64,000 nucleotides of DNA from Leucaena leucocephala (Eukaryota > Streptophyta > Magnoliopsida > Fabales > Fabaceae). Within the stretch, counting starts at the first letter, position 1. The number at the start of each line of letters is the position of its first letter. The stretch spans positions 9,110,861 through 9,174,860 of the forward strand of contig CM073534.1 of the NCBI GenBank assembly GCA_037074615.1. Reading direction: 5' to 3'. The notes under the pieces are model-generated. The model did not search any database and was not told the DNA's origin. It saw only the letters and a program-made list of their open reading frames with translations. Position numbers and translations under genes: made by a program. Shown here piece by piece: positions 1 through 13,497 of the stretch.

Positions 1-736
1 CCTCTATAAGTATTATCTGAACCTTAAAACTGTACTCTAATATTAGTAGGAAACTAGTGCCGAACCCACTTAAAATTTTCTTATACCAAAAAAAATTCCC
101 ACTTAGAAAAATAATTATAGATTATAAGATTTTTTTTTAATCAAATGTATCATTACCTTTTTGAGACTTAGAGCTCAACTCACATGATTGTTACCTCTCC
201 CAATAAGTATATTTCTCAAAATTTAAACTTGTGTTCTGACAAGATCGCTTACAACCTCAACCAATAGCTATGATTACAAGATTCTATTCTCATTCCAATT
301 CCAATTGACATTTCTAACCCCATCAAAATCTCTCCAGAAGCCAATCCTACGCTTTGAAACTTTAAAGAGGTAAAATTGATTTTCTAATACATGGGATACA
401 TACACTAAACTATCGGAAGTAAGAATTTAAAAAAAAAAATACAAAAGAAAAAGAAAATTATCAATTTACTTGTTAACTTTGAGAGCTCATGAGTCATGAC
501 AACATATGTACCATTAGAAGTTCAGAACTCAGGACAAAGAATGGTGAAGATTTCCATCCTTAAAAGCCCCAAAAAAACAGAGAATCACAACTTCCTGATG
601 TGTTTCTTGGGCATATAACATGGACGTGGATATCACATACAGAGGGCCACATTTGAACTGTCTTGGTAAATATTTGAAATCATAAAAGTGTGATAACTGT
701 GCAAAATGGTTACCATCATCATCATCATCATAAGGA

Positions 737-3700
737 TCAAGGAACACGTTCCAATACTCTTTGTAGTGCCCCTTTGATACCTTCCTGATCAAGTGATGTA
801 GTCAGCTGTATTTCCTGCACCTGCATCATCCCAGCACACAATTATCCATCACAAACTGGTATAGTCTGTATAATTATTGCCAGTATACCCTCCGGACCTA
901 AATATAGAAGCAAAGTTGAGATTAAGAAAATTAATTTAGTTATTTATAAAATGTGTGTTGGTTATCCTAAAATAAATTTTTTAATCATTTGCATTAGAAA
1001 TTACTCCTTTAATAGAAAACCCTCTTAATATATGCAATCGATAGAGAGAGTTAAGGGGAAACATTATAAATTTGGAAAATAAAATATATTGAAGTTTTAA
1101 ATTAACGACAAAAACAAATCCCTCTACTAATTCTTATATTTAGGATCAGTGGTTTATAACATTAAAAGCAATTATTGTAGGGGGTTTAACCCTTTTTTTT
1201 ACTAGACTCAACGGGCATTAGTGGCATGTTGGGAACACTAATCTAAAGAATCACTACATAGGCCTGAATTCCTAACAGTTTGGAGATTCTCAGTTTCCGA
1301 GTCAAAGGATCATTCTAGAACCGTTGATTGGATTGTTAAAACAAAGAACTACTAATTCAAGAAGTTTGAATTAAAACAATTTATATCTCTCATTTAAAAT
1401 GCCAAGAAATTCAAAATAACAAAAAGTTTTTGGTCATTTTCGTATGGGAGTACCCATGTACGGCCTCAACAGAAAATTACCTGTCTTCCAGCCCGAGCAA
1501 GGAGAGAAAACCTTTGGTCAGTGGGAGGTGCCTGCAACAATGATAGATGCAGATCTTTACAGAAAACAGACATTGACATAAACACCTTAGACTATCTCCT
1601 ACAAGGACTGGTAAACTCACATTAGATAGCCAAAGTTGCAAGTCTTGTGAAACCACCCGTCTTTCGAAACCTTGACGGCTGATTCTGGCATCATCTATCC
1701 TGCAACAGCATAGCATCACAACCAGTTGCAGAATCAATACATTAGTCAAGGGTGATACGTGCATATAAAAGACAATTAATTTACAATATTCTACAAAAAG
1801 CATATAAATGTAATAGACAGTAATGAAACTGCATTTATTTTACTGGAATTACGTTCTAAATAACAGTGTCAAAGCCGCAAAACAACACAGCCTTATTTTT
1901 CTCAGGAACCCAAAATAATGAGGTTGATTAAATGAAGGAGTGGCAAGGTTAATCAAAAAAGTAAATAATATGCAAGTTTCTAATACTTTTGCTATCAAAT
2001 TCCATGATGAAAATATGATCACCAGGCATTTTTCTAATAATAACATAAGTGCATAATTTCAATCTGTGCGGACAAATATATGGTTATTCAATTAAACTAT
2101 AAAATTGCCATGTGATTGTAGAAAAGTTATACACGTTATATTATATACCTGATAATATTAGGAACAAAATCTAAGTTTAATTCTTTGAAAATTGGGTTTG
2201 GATAAGTATAATTCTCTCCCTAGTTAGATGGCTAAATAACACAAGAAGAAATCCCCAGTAAACTAAAAATAATTAGGGTTAGAATCAGGAATTTCACATG
2301 AAGTAGGGGTTTTCATCTGACCCAGCTGCCGAGTAAGCCCAGTCCAAGCTCGAGTAAAAAACAAATTTTGCTAAGTCCTTAATTTCAATGATGGTTCAAG
2401 GCAAAATAAGGTAATATATTCACATTGTTAGGCTCAAATGATATAAGATAAAAATTTCCTACGTCGGTGATCTACCTTCCATGGAAATGTATTGTTGAGC
2501 AACTACAGTTACAGTAAGCCATGGTACTTAAATCTAAATCTTTCATCTTCTTGTGATGCAATAATTGCCAAGTTACTTAATTCCTACACGGGTACAGTCA
2601 TAATCAGATCATAGGCAGGGGAGGGAGATCAGGATCACAGTGATCCCTTGTATCTGTTCATGATTATATGCTGCATAATCATATTTTGTTTCTTCCCAGA
2701 AAATTATAGAACAAAAGATATTATTTCCATTCAAGCTAGAATAACTATTTAAAAAAATGAAGGAAACTAACCCATTTTCCTTGAGTAGCTCTTCAAGTAT
2801 TGTTTCAAGGCCAGGAAGAGGCTCAATAGCATTGCTAGTGCCATCACTTGAAGAGTCAAGACCATCTGAGCCACTCTGCAATATAGAGTTTATTAAGGGG
2901 GAGAACTTCCTGCTATCTTTTTTCATTCCAGTGAGTATCTTTTAAGCGCTAATGAGAGGATCAAATCTTGACCATCATATCTTGCACACATAGTCAGGAT
3001 TAGAAGACCAATCCACACCTTATATGATCTAATAAACTTGGCCATTTATGCAAAACCCAGTAGTTAGGATTTCCTCCTCTCATTTCAATGATAAAAACTA
3101 TTTTTACAAGATATGAGACAAATTATGAGCATCAAGTCCTACATAAATGGTCAACATTAAAACCAGCTCACAAGACCACATGAAAATGTCACATGACTTG
3201 GTGTTTCAAATCCCAATCATTCCTGCAAGATTCAAAGGTTAGGACTGACTTCTCCGCACTCTCACCAGAAATTAGTTCTTTAACGCCAACAAAAAAAAAT
3301 CACAAACCTGAGGTATCACTTTATCAAGAGTTTCTAGAAGTGGATCTTCTTCTAACTGTTTTATTGATAGCTTAATCCTTGATTTTTCTCTGCAACAATT
3401 TGAATGAAAAAAATTAATGCTGAATGGTAATTTTCTTAAAGAGGCTTGAGTTACAATAAAGGAGCAAAATGAAAAAACAATCAAGCTGAAATCTTTTTCC
3501 ATTTTTTATGAGAATCTAACACGAAGATTAACCATTGGGATTCACTAGATTATAGAAATAAGATTGTTTCAAACTCCAGGGATGCAACACTAAATGTAGG
3601 TAATTACAAAATTTGGGAACAGGAAAACAAAGAATCCTTAGTTACTCAATCGTTCGAAGCATGGATTTATTCAGTCTACAATAACGAAATCAGCTTTTCA

Positions 3701-6700
3701 CCAAAAAAAAAACCAACAGCAAGAAACAAAATCAATTGGATACCAAAATCCTTTTTTAAAAGCTTTTTGGGAAACTTACCGATCAACACTAGTAACTTTG
3801 ACCCTCACTTTATCGCCTTCTGTTAAGATGTCTCTAACATCATGAACTAGATCCCACGACACTTCTGAGATGTGTACTAGACCAGTGAGGTGATAAAGGC
3901 CTGCATCATCCTGTGATGTAACTTGCAACTTTTCCATTATATAATGGAAAGGGAAACTAGAAACTTATGAATTATACATAATACTTACCGTCAGGGAAGA
4001 GCAAATGAACAAAAGCACCATAATCCTCAACAGAACCAACCATTGCTTCCAAGATATCCCCAACCCTGAGCTGTTCGGAATATCTAGACCAGGCAGCTTC
4101 CTTTTCAGAGAAAATTAATTTCCTTTTATCCTCATCTGCTTGAATTACCTAAAATTACAAGGAACTGCAATCATTTGTATATTAAAAACAATCCTTGATT
4201 TATATCTCATAAAAGGGTCAAAAAATCATAATACAACATGAAATAACATGTGCTAACACCAAACCGGTGCAGTAACTGATGAACGTAAGCACAGGAGGGA
4301 AGGAAAGCAGCAAAAAGATCATGTTAAGAAATTCATGTCTAGTCAATGAATCAGAAATTCTAGCTCAGTCATAATTGCATAGTCTCTCATACCGGAAAAA
4401 ATGTCAGTATTTGCTTCCATGGTGAGACTAGGATTTCAGCTCATGAAAAAAAGTGCAGTTTGCCACTGACCAGGATAGCAAAAGATGGGATGGAGGCAAA
4501 ACATGTCAACAACATAAGTCACTTAGAAGACAAAAGGAAAAAATGTAGCACCTTATTTGCATTAACAGAAGAGGATTGATAAAATAAAGACCTTAAGGTC
4601 TAAAATGTCACACTGATTAGCAGAATTTAGCAGGGATGCCCAATCAGGTGCTGATAATGTTTAATAAGTAAATAGAATACAATTACAACATAGAACAAAA
4701 GGATATGGAAGTGAACTGATTAATAAATTACCTTCACAGATATAAGGGAGCCAACTAAACGTTTTGCAATGTCCTGGATAGATTTGTTTGGCTCTACAAC
4801 AAAAGATCAGTAGTCAGCAATATATACTCCACCTGCCATTATAATCTTTCAACATGAAGGGAAGTGTTGAAGACCTATCAATTATCAATTATTTCAGGAT
4901 AACAGTATACAGATGTTATGGTATTAAACAGGAAAAATCTCTACTATTAAATTAATATTTAATTAAATTATCCTTTCCTGAATTTAATTGACTAATATAG
5001 TTTGAATTTGAACTTCCAAAATCTTCAGACACTATCATCACTTCACAAATATCTATAAATAGCACATAGAAGTGACTGTTACATGGTCCAAAGTAAAACT
5101 ACCATTAAGATGGGGGTTAAGGCATTTCTAGTGAGTTATCCTGCTAGTTGAGCACGATTATCAGTAGCATAATAAATCTAATATGTAGGTACTTAAGATA
5201 ATGATTTTGATTTGGTTTATAAAGTTTAGAGACTGTAGCTATTATATTTATAACTTTATAATTATATGACTGTAGCTATTATATTTTTAAACTGTTATAA
5301 TTATATGAGTGATTTAAGATCACACTTTGATTGATAATTTCTGACCTACATACTTCTGTGCTACTTTAGAATAAGTCGTGGACTTGCACCTATGATAAGA
5401 AAAGCAAAGAGTAAATGATATAAACTCAGTCACTGAATTAAGTTACATAAAGGAGCATGATATTTCTGGGGGAGGAAAAAGAAAATGGGGAAAGAGAGAG
5501 AACTGACTGCAGGAGACTTGATGGATGATTAAAACAAATTCTTTACACTTCAATCTATATTTTTATGAAAATGTAAACAGTAAAAAAGATGTTGCGCATG
5601 CACGCACAAATATTCAGGATGAAGATATGGGTACCTTTACACGAATGCAATGGGCTTAACTGTGGGAATGGGAGAAACCCCACAAGAGAATAAAATCGAA
5701 CTAGCAGTCCTCCACCATTAAAATCTTCAATTATTCCATCATAGATGAACCCACTATCTTTATATGTCCTTGCAGCCTTCCAATCAGCAGATCTCTAATT
5801 CTTTGCAGAAATTAAGTATTAGAGCATATGGTGATCAAAACTGACATCAATGCAGAATTAAGGTAGTGGTTTGACTTAGCAATTCGTAAGCCATAACTTA
5901 AGTATTTAAAGAGAACACATTCATATGTTCATTATATATGAAATTAGAATAGGGAACACAGTAAATTTACTATTTATCACCCAATGCTGGTATTTTTCCA
6001 GAACATTGGCTTCCCCATGCAGTATTGCACGACGTAAATCTAGTTCTTTTTAAATTGCGATCTATCCAAATAACCAGCTGGTTGTGTTAAATAATAAATC
6101 ATATATCCTAGTGAAATATGAAAATTTTATCTTATGGTAGCTGCAGTTGCAAAGTTGTTCAACTTAAAGTATAAAATAATAAGATCACTGAATCCTATGC
6201 ATATTGCATATGACTACAACTAAAGTAACCTTCCAAAAGTAAATAAGTAGCAGGCGCTCAAAATAGTACGCTAAACTTTTTCTCCATTTAATTGTTTCCC
6301 GTTCATATACGAATACAACATAAACCCAACAAGTCCTGGTCTTTCTGTTGAAAATTGATAGATGTTTTAATCTAATGCAAGTCCATGAAACCAAAAATAA
6401 TGGAAATTCTGCGTTCTTTGTCTCAATTATTAATATTTCCTTTATCAATTGAAGGAATCCAGAACAACCGATTCGCTTTAAATTCCTCAATTATAGAAAC
6501 TGAAAAATCTTTCCATCCAAAACAAAAGAAAGAAACTGCAAAACCTTATAGACCCAATGAAAGTTGTCAATAAGCATTGCGACAGAATTTTACCCCATAA
6601 CTCTAGCAACTCAAAATAGCCACTCTCACAAGTCACAGTAACATTCTACGATTAAAATGTTCCCAAAATTAAGGAATAACTGATATGTCATAACACACCC

Positions 6701-6980
6701 GAGCGAGGCGAGCGGCTTCCGTTGAGGAAGACGGGTCATCAACGAGTTGACTCTCAGGATTTTCATCAATCTGAGTGTTACCAGAGACGGAGACTTTAGC
6801 AGTATAACAAAAGCGCTTTCTTACGACGGATAATTTGTGGGCATACTTTGAGAAATTGAATTGATAGGAGAACGGAAAGGAGATTGAAGGAGAAACGGAG
6901 ACATCGGAGGAAGAAGAGGAAAGTTGTGAGAAGGAGGAGATCGACGGGAAAGAGCCGAACGTCGCGGCGAACATTGGCAT
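737..6980 (-). CDS. SRRP1: Chloroplast S1-domain RNA-binding protein, SRRP1-like (10 exons, complete)
   Basis: Seen: ten exons on the minus strand, 6980-6699, 5794-5635, 4793-4732, 4148-3989, 3900-3780, 3389-3308, 2875-2772, 1699-1621, 1531-1481 and 820-737. Every junction is GT-AG and in phase, giving 394 aa plus stop. The first about 60 residues are rich in Ser and Phe with few acidic residues, as in a chloroplast transit peptide. Two S1 (OB-fold) RNA-binding domains follow, at about residues 108-185 (with NGGGLLVRF) and 197-273 (with EDYGAFV and GLVHISEVSWD). The conserved C-terminal part contains ISRQGFERRVVSQDLQLWLS and ends LQRVLERVP. Known: Arabidopsis At3g23700 (SRRP1) is a plastid S1 protein of about 392 aa linked to chloroplast RNA processing. 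Inferred: orthologue or close homologue. Start chosen as the first Met of the transit-like exon; it lies close to a candidate transposon end at 7172. Confidence 0.93.
5231..5306. repeat. Short tandem duplication inside SRRP1 intron 2
   Basis: Two adjacent imperfect copies of a 37-39 bp unit that begins gactgtagctattatattt. It lies in the intron between exons 2 and 3 of the S1-domain gene, away from splice sites. Confidence 0.8.
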
Positions 6981-7486
6981 TGTTCTGATGTAAGAGAATG
7001 ACCGGAAACAAACAACAGCGTAGAGCTCACTCGCTTCAGTGGAACATGCTGGTGGTTGTGTGGGGATAACGGGCTCTGGATTCTCCTATTACTTGTGGAT
7101 TTGAATATTCCACGTCTCCTAAGTTAGCTTACAAATTAAATCAACTACAAATTAGATATTTGGCAAAGAAAAAGTGAGAATATCATTAAAGGCCCTTTTA
7201 GGTAAAACTTTTTGAATGAGGACCAAAAAAATTCTGAAACAACACTATAGACCCTACCACTAAAATAAGAATAAGTTTGGATGCAAATTGATTGAAATAA
7301 ATATGCTTAATAAGAAAGAGAAAGGTAGTTGAAGATTGAAGCAAGCATTCTTCGTGTGCTAAAAGTAATCATTTTTCATATACATATTCTAGACACAGTC
7401 TTAAATATATAATATCTAATATTTTATTTTTATTTTTTTTATATATATCTAATATTTTAATCTTATTTATAATACAATTTATCTAT

Positions 7487-7840
7487 AATCTTTTTAATTT
7501 AGTATAATTTTATACATAATCTTATTTCTTAAGACTAAAAATTATACTAAATTAAAAATATTATAAATAAAATTATATTAAATTAAAAATATTAAAGATA
7601 AAATTATATTATAAATAAAATTAAAATATCCTAATCTTATTTGTGATATAATTTTACCCATAATCTTTTTAATTTGAAATAATTTTAACCATAATTTTTT
7701 TAATTTAATACAATTTTAACTATAATTTTTTTAATTTAATATAATTTTATATATAATCTTATTTTTTTAAGTACTAAGAATTATAGTAAATTAAAAATAT
7801 TATAGATAAAATTATATTAAATTAAAAAAATTATAAATAA
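7487..7840. repeat. Two related AT-rich hairpins in series
   Basis: A palindrome centred near 7532 pairs 7487-7532 with 7533-7577 (aatttagtataatttta against its complement). A diverged second copy of the same hairpin is centred near 7770. It is nearly pure A+T and lies inside the candidate TIR element. It could be a foldback MITE duplicated in tandem. Confidence 0.65.
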
Positions 7841-8153
7841 AATTATAATATTAGAGATATATAGAAATAATAATATTAATATATTGAGTGTTATATAACT
7901 ATAAAATTGAAGGGGTAGTAGTCAATCTCCCTCATACCTTATGGAAAGGGTCTGACAATGGGTATTACTATTTTTGTTTCTTCTTTTCTAATTTGGGTCT
8001 TCATTCTCTCGTCCGGGAGCACCGATGGAGAAGTTTAAGATAAAGGGTAAGAACGTAAAAGACTCTTTATCTAAACAAGCTATTAAGGCTATTAAAAAAG
8101 AAAATATTCTTAAAGTCATTGGATTTAGAAACCGTAGGTTGAAAATGAAGCTA

Positions 8154-8505
8154 ACTTGTCAAGAATGAGAAGCCAAATTGTGAGTTCAATAATATTTATT
8201 TTCAATGTAACTATGAAACTTGTTAGAGTTAATCCATCAAGCAATACCTCTGAGCTAGAATTTAACTTATTTAAAACGGAAAGTCAACATGTCATATTGA
8301 TACTTTTTAATGTAAATATAGAACTTGTCTAGAGCTGATGCAAGCAAACACTTTAGAATAAGCAATTAACTTGTTAAAAATTGGGAACCCAACTTGTCAG
8401 TTTAGTAACATTGACTTAGTAAAAATGTGAAACTTTCTATAGTTAATCCATCAATCAACACCTCCAAACTTAAATTTAACTTGTTAAGAATGGGAAGCCA
8501 TTAAC
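8154..8505. repeat. Degenerate tandem repeat, about 110 bp x 3
   Basis: Three diverged units recur with the landmarks aagaatgggaagccaac, gtgaaacttg, agttaatccatcaa, caacacctc and aatttaacttgtt. The first and third units are most alike; the second is strongly diverged. No coding capacity is evident. Confidence 0.65.
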
Positions 8506-9578
8506 CAAATTCTACTATTTCCACCTCATAGAAAGTCACATAAAGATGAGCTAAGCCCAACATTATTTTGGGAGGGGAGGAAGGTTGAATGTTTTTTTTA
8601 TTTGGTTTGATAGGAAGGGAAGTGAGGGAATGCTTTTTTAATGATTCTTTGATTGGTTAAAAGAGGTAAAGGGAGGGAATGACATGATTAATTTACAATT
8701 ATACCTTATTATTACCGATAAACTTGTATATAGAAACTCGAGTTATGTAACAAGAAAAAAATTGAGTCATAGTGAAAAAGTTAATTGAGTGCGTTTAAAA
8801 ATGGAGTTTATCCATAAACACTAGAGTTTTTGAATGAAACCCAAGTTTTATAACGCTTTTCATTAGTAAAACTCAGTTTCTCTTATATAATTTAAATTTT
8901 ATCATTTCAACAATAGTAATATATTACTTCAAAAAATTGAGTTCCTTAATTAAAATTGAATTTAACTAGTTAAAGATGTTATGCAACTCGAGTTTAGGTT
9001 TAAAACTTGAATCCTATTACTGTGAAACTCAAGCTTTCTTTTAAAACTCAATTTTAATCAAATGAGAACTCTATTTTTTTTTCAAAAATACATATAGATT
9101 AAATTGATGACATAAATAGGTTTTAAAATTAAGCTATTAAATATGTCTTTTCAAATTCAGAGCTCTCAAAATATTATTTGTCTACTTTGTTATATATATA
9201 TACACTTAACGATTATTCATATTCTCATACACATGAACATCTCCACAATTGTGAATGAAGTATTTTATTTTTTAAATTTGTACGATGCATAAAAATTGCA
9301 CATATTCTATATTTTAGATTACTTTATAAATTTCACGTCTAATCATAAACTCGTTAGTTATTAAGGGTAGATAGGAGGATATTAGAAGTTGACGCATGGA
9401 GTTAACAAAAATTGTCACTAATTAATTAGCGAATATTACATTAGTGGCCTTACGAGTTTGATCTTCTGTATAAAGATAAATGGAAAGGAAATTGCACGTA
9501 GATCAAGGCAGATAACTAAAGGATATCAAGTAACAGTAGATATATAACTAAAAATGAATAGGTTGAGGTAGTCGGCTA

Positions 9579-9976
9579 GCAGTCCACAAGAGTGGCACAC
9601 TTTGAGTGCACTTCGTAGTAACGTTAGAGGCACTAGTAGGCCTAGCTGAAGCCTTGCTCGTCGCACACATAGCATATGAAGGCACCTCCTCTATTGTCGT
9701 CTAACACCAAATTCATATGGTGATGATGCCTCTCTTGAGTCACCAATATGGGAAGTCCCCTTGCCTCTTCCTCCATCTGCTTCTCTAGCAACTATACTCT
9801 CGTATGTGTGAATAGGTACACATTCTCCTTATATAAGTTTATGAGGTTCTTGTTCTCATCTTGCCATCAAGGCCTATTATCACCAAGCACAATACTCCTT
9901 GCATGTCGAAGCGCCTCGCCAGTTTCTTCATCTCCACGTCTCCATACGGCAAGTCGATAAGTAATCTAGTCGGTAA
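9579..9976 (-). pseudogene. Nucleoredoxin-like pseudogene fragment (thioredoxin-fold tail plus DC1)
   Basis: Seen on the minus strand: an opening segment LPYGDVEMKKLARRFDM followed by LVIIGLDGK, which matches the thioredoxin-like repeat of plant nucleoredoxins. After a frameshift comes a YLFTHTRV...LLEKQMEEEARGLP segment, then HHHHMNLVL, GGAFICYVCDEQG and YEVHSKC, which is the C-terminal Cys/His-rich DC1 region. Stops interrupt it where the family has Trp or Gln, as in the CDEQG(x)W-AYQC stretch, consistent with C-to-T decay. Only the last third of a normal nucleoredoxin (about 400-580 aa) is present and no catalytic WCxxC was found. Inferred: a dead copy, possibly captured by the surrounding TIR element. 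Confidence 0.75.
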
Positions 9977-10390
9977 GTCTATAGTAACACTAGTGTAGGC
10001 ACACAAGAGAAGATTCAGATAGAGAGGAGAGGTGTGTAGAGGTAAGATATAATTATTCCAAAATTTATTATATCTCTAAAAAATTATGATTTAGAAGGAC
10101 TCAAAAATAAGAGAAGGGAAGGGTGCAAAAATTTCGGCTCATATCCCCTCAAAAATTTCAAACTGAATAAAGAGAAGGGTTCATTTTCTCTCCCCTTTCT
10201 TCGAACAGAACAGCCCCTAAAATAATCATTATACCATTTAAAATCATTTTGCAGTGTTGTTTTTGCGAGTATGCTTTTGCATCCCAACTTACTATATTTT
10301 CAGTCCCTAGGGCCTGAAGTGTTATTTAAGAATTTTTATGTCCTCACTACCTAACAGGGCCTTTAATGATATTCTAAAAAATCAAAGAAA

Positions 10391-11030
10391 TGAGTGATAT
10401 TAAAGTTTCAAATTCTATCAATCCATATTTATAATTAAATATTTTTAGTTATTAAATAACCTTTAGAAAATAAGTTATATTATCTGTGAATTTAAAATAA
10501 TACATAATTAGCTAAACAATTTTAGTTAAAAATATCTAAATTTACATTCATTCTAGTAGTGATTAGACAACTCACTTTGATGAATATAGTCAAACACTCT
10601 GGTGGTAGATGTATTATATAATGTGAAAATTGGCTTGTTAGGACAATCCATTGATTGGATAGCCAAATTTGTTTTGTTTATTAACCCTCTCTCTGTTGAT
10701 TTAGAAAAAAGGGAACAATTACTTGTTATGTCCTGTATGAATAATATGGACTCTCATACCTTCCTTCCTTCTGGCCTTCTTCAGTCTGTAAAATTTCGTC
10801 TAAATTATTTATTTAAATTTGTATTCGGTACATATTTACTTAATTTATTTATTTTTTTGGGTATAAATTTACTTACTTAAATTTTTTAATAAATCTAAAT
10901 AGTCATAAATTAATTGGATCAGTGCAAAATCTAATGAACATAAGGCCCAGTTTGAGTGGAAGCCCGATTGAATATGTACAAATCGGCTTTATTGGGCCGT
11001 TTTGTACAAATGGATTGAAATATTCAATTT
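10391..11030. other. Gene-free AT-rich interval
   Basis: No gene, RNA or clear repeat recognised. The open frame at 10602-10880 has no recognisable domain and lies in AT-rich DNA. Confidence 0.6.
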
Positions 11031-11044
11031 AAGATACTCCTCTA

Positions 11045-11227
11045 CTCACTTAGGGTTAATTTGAGTAGTAAGTAATTTGATATCATTTAAACAAAATCTT
11101 AAGTTTGAGCATTAGCGTATGTAAAAAATTTCCATTGGGAGACTCACCCACCACAACCAGGTGTGCGACACAGATTAAATCTGAATATAGTCAGGGCAAA
11201 ATTCCGGTGAACCGAGTAGGAAAAAAA
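11045..11227 (+). mobile_element. SINE family A, copy 1
   Basis: About 183 bp ending in an A tail. Landmarks shared with the four other copies are agactcacccacca, tatagtcagggcaaaattc and the 3' end gaaccgagtagg-A(n). It is flanked by a perfect 14-bp target-site duplication, aagatactcctcta (11031-11044 and 11228-11241), which proves insertion by retroposition. The 5' half holds a degenerate Pol III B-box-like stretch (aagtttgagcat). Confidence 0.88.
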
Positions 11228-13320
11228 AAGATACTCCTCTAGTTTTAAATATATGATAAAATTAGTATGTTAATATTGATCTTATAAGATATATTTTTTA
11301 AATTTATCAAATATTTTTTAAATTAACTCTATTGATACTCTCTCAATAATAATCAAACAAAATAATGAGAAAGTGAGTCAAAGAAGATGATTATGATACT
11401 TTAAAAAAATATAATATAATAATTAACTTCTGCAATATACTCAAATTAGTTAAATATGTCATATATTTATGATACAATGAGTATATATGTTATGTTGAAT
11501 CAATTTAAGTTAGCAATGTGGTTAGGTTTAGCAGAAATGACTAATTTCTAATAATGTGTCAAACTAAAGTTTAAATCTATAATGGGAGAAGTGTCTATAT
11601 TTAGTACTTGATAATATTTGACTTATTTGCTATTATCAATATATAATAATATTTATAGTAAATTACAATATTTATATTATAATATATGAAAAATGTAATT
11701 CATTTCTCATATGTCATAAGTCATAAATAATATAACTAATGTATTCATATTAGTCATGAGTTGAAAACAAAATAATTCATCTATAATTCATACAAATGTA
11801 AAAGCTCACACTAAGGATAAAGATAGATTAAGATGGGTTAGGCTTTAACTAAATAAACCTAGCTATATGATTAAGCTTCCTCTTTTTGTTAAACAAGTAA
11901 GATTTGGCCAGGCTATACAACAGGCTACTAGCATATTTTCAATGTTTTAATAAAATTTATTTAAATAATTATATTATAGTGTGTGTATTATTTATATATT
12001 TATATATAAATATATGTTTTGTTCTTATATATATTTAATATGAAAATAGAGAAAATCCCAAAAAAAATACTACTTATTCAAAATTTCAAATCATTTTATT
12101 TTTTATATTTTATAAACTATTGACTACACCTAAAAAAACAAGTAAAAACACATTTTTATAAGAATTTTTATTTAAAATTTTATAATTTAAATAATATTTT
12201 TTTAGAAGCATGGCTTGGACATGTTCTTGTACTTAAGTAAGCAAGACGGATCATAAACCCCCAAGAGGCCTCATAACATGTTTTCAAACATAACTCATGC
12301 CCATATGCTCTCTATAGTTTTAATTTTTAAACCATAGTCACTTTAAAGATATGTATATAGAACTAATAAGGAATTAAATTTAGTAGAAGGGGTTATTTTT
12401 TTATAATGTAACGAATGTTTAAACCCCATAATGTCTCGCTGCTTCTAAGAGGTGGATATTTGTACAAATAAAAAAGTTTATAAACATAGATAAAGAAAAT
12501 TAATAAACAACTAATTCTCTTAAAATTATTTTATAAAAAGTAATCTTATTTAATATTCCCTATGATCCTAAATATAAAAGCTAGATGATGAGTTTACTTT
12601 CATCCTAAATATAAAATATCAATTTACTTTATCTCCTAAAATTATAATTTCTCACTTCCAAAAAATATCCTTATATGATTAGACATATTAAAGAGATTTA
12701 TATTAGAGTAGTTCAAATGAATATAATTAAATGGGTATTTTAGAAAAACTAACATATAATTATTATAAATAATTAATTTAATTAATTTCTTTAATTTATC
12801 TAAATTAATTAAGTAGATATTACATTAAGTATTAAGTATTGGATGTAGTATGATTTAGCATTTTAGATCTTAATATTTGCCTCCCTCCCACCCTCTCTCT
12901 CTCTCTCTCAAACATTATTAAATGATTAAATTGTCAAGTAAATATAACATAATTAATATTTTAGTAAATTTCCAAAGTTGCAATCTTGACAAACAAATCC
13001 AAAACCTCAAAATGATGAATATATTGTTTAAAAATAGAAGGAATGATTTAAAACAAATCATTTATCTCAAATATAAATTATTAACGCATACCTCATGCAT
13101 ATTAAAAAGATTTTATAGTTAGTTCTTTTTTCTTCATCCATGTGATCCAAGTCAAATTTAAGCATCTTTTAATGGCATAAGATCCTTGCTTGCTGCTGTG
13201 TAAGAAGGCCAATTGCACAAGAGCTCAAGATTTTCCATGGCCTATAAATTCTTTTGAGGAGACCTATGATAAGTAATGAATAATACCTTGATGTACCAAT
13301 AAAGTTTTATTCCAATATGG

Positions 13321-13497
13321 TTTTTTTAGTTGACCGAAATTTTATTCTGACTACATTTGGATCCAATCCGCGTTGTGCACCTGATTATGGTAGATGAGTC
13401 TCATAACAGAAATTTTCTGTATACGCCAATACTCAAACTCGAGATATCATTTAAGCGATACTGAATCGTTTATCACTCAAACTAACCTCCGTTAGTT
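13321..13497 (-). mobile_element. SINE family A, copy 2
   Basis: Reverse-oriented copy: T-run at the left (complement of the A tail), then the family body, with the head at about 13497. On its own strand it carries gagtgataaacgattcagta near the 5' end and ctcgagtttgagtattgg at the B-box position. No convincing target-site duplication was seen, so it may be older. Confidence 0.8.

Larger units (their letters stand above)
7172..10382. mobile_element. Candidate TIR transposon carrying a nucleoredoxin gene fragment
   Basis: Seen: 7178-7287 and the reverse complement of 10276-10374 align along about 100 bp, from gaatatcattaaaggccct at the outer end to ggatgcaaa at the inner end, with a few indels. 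Outside both ends lies an identical 8-mer, CAAAGAAA (7164-7171 and 10383-10390), a possible target-site duplication, although the outermost 6-8 bases do not match each other. Enclosed are AT hairpins, a degenerate tandem repeat and a nucleoredoxin pseudogene; no transposase was recognised. Known: Mutator-like and hAT elements make 8-9 bp duplications, and Pack-MULEs carry host gene pieces. Inferred: a non-autonomous, possibly gene-capturing element. Alternative: two copies of one small MITE that happen to lie in opposite orientation. The left end is about 190 bp upstream of the SRRP1-like start codon. Confidence 0.5.

Noticed and set aside
8025..8168. 47-aa very basic plus-strand frame (MEKFKIKGKN...)
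   Set aside because: No recognised family, no promoter or splice context and it lies in repeat-rich sequence; too short to support a gene.
10602..10880. 92-aa plus-strand frame
   Set aside because: AT-rich, no domain, no supporting splice or promoter signals.
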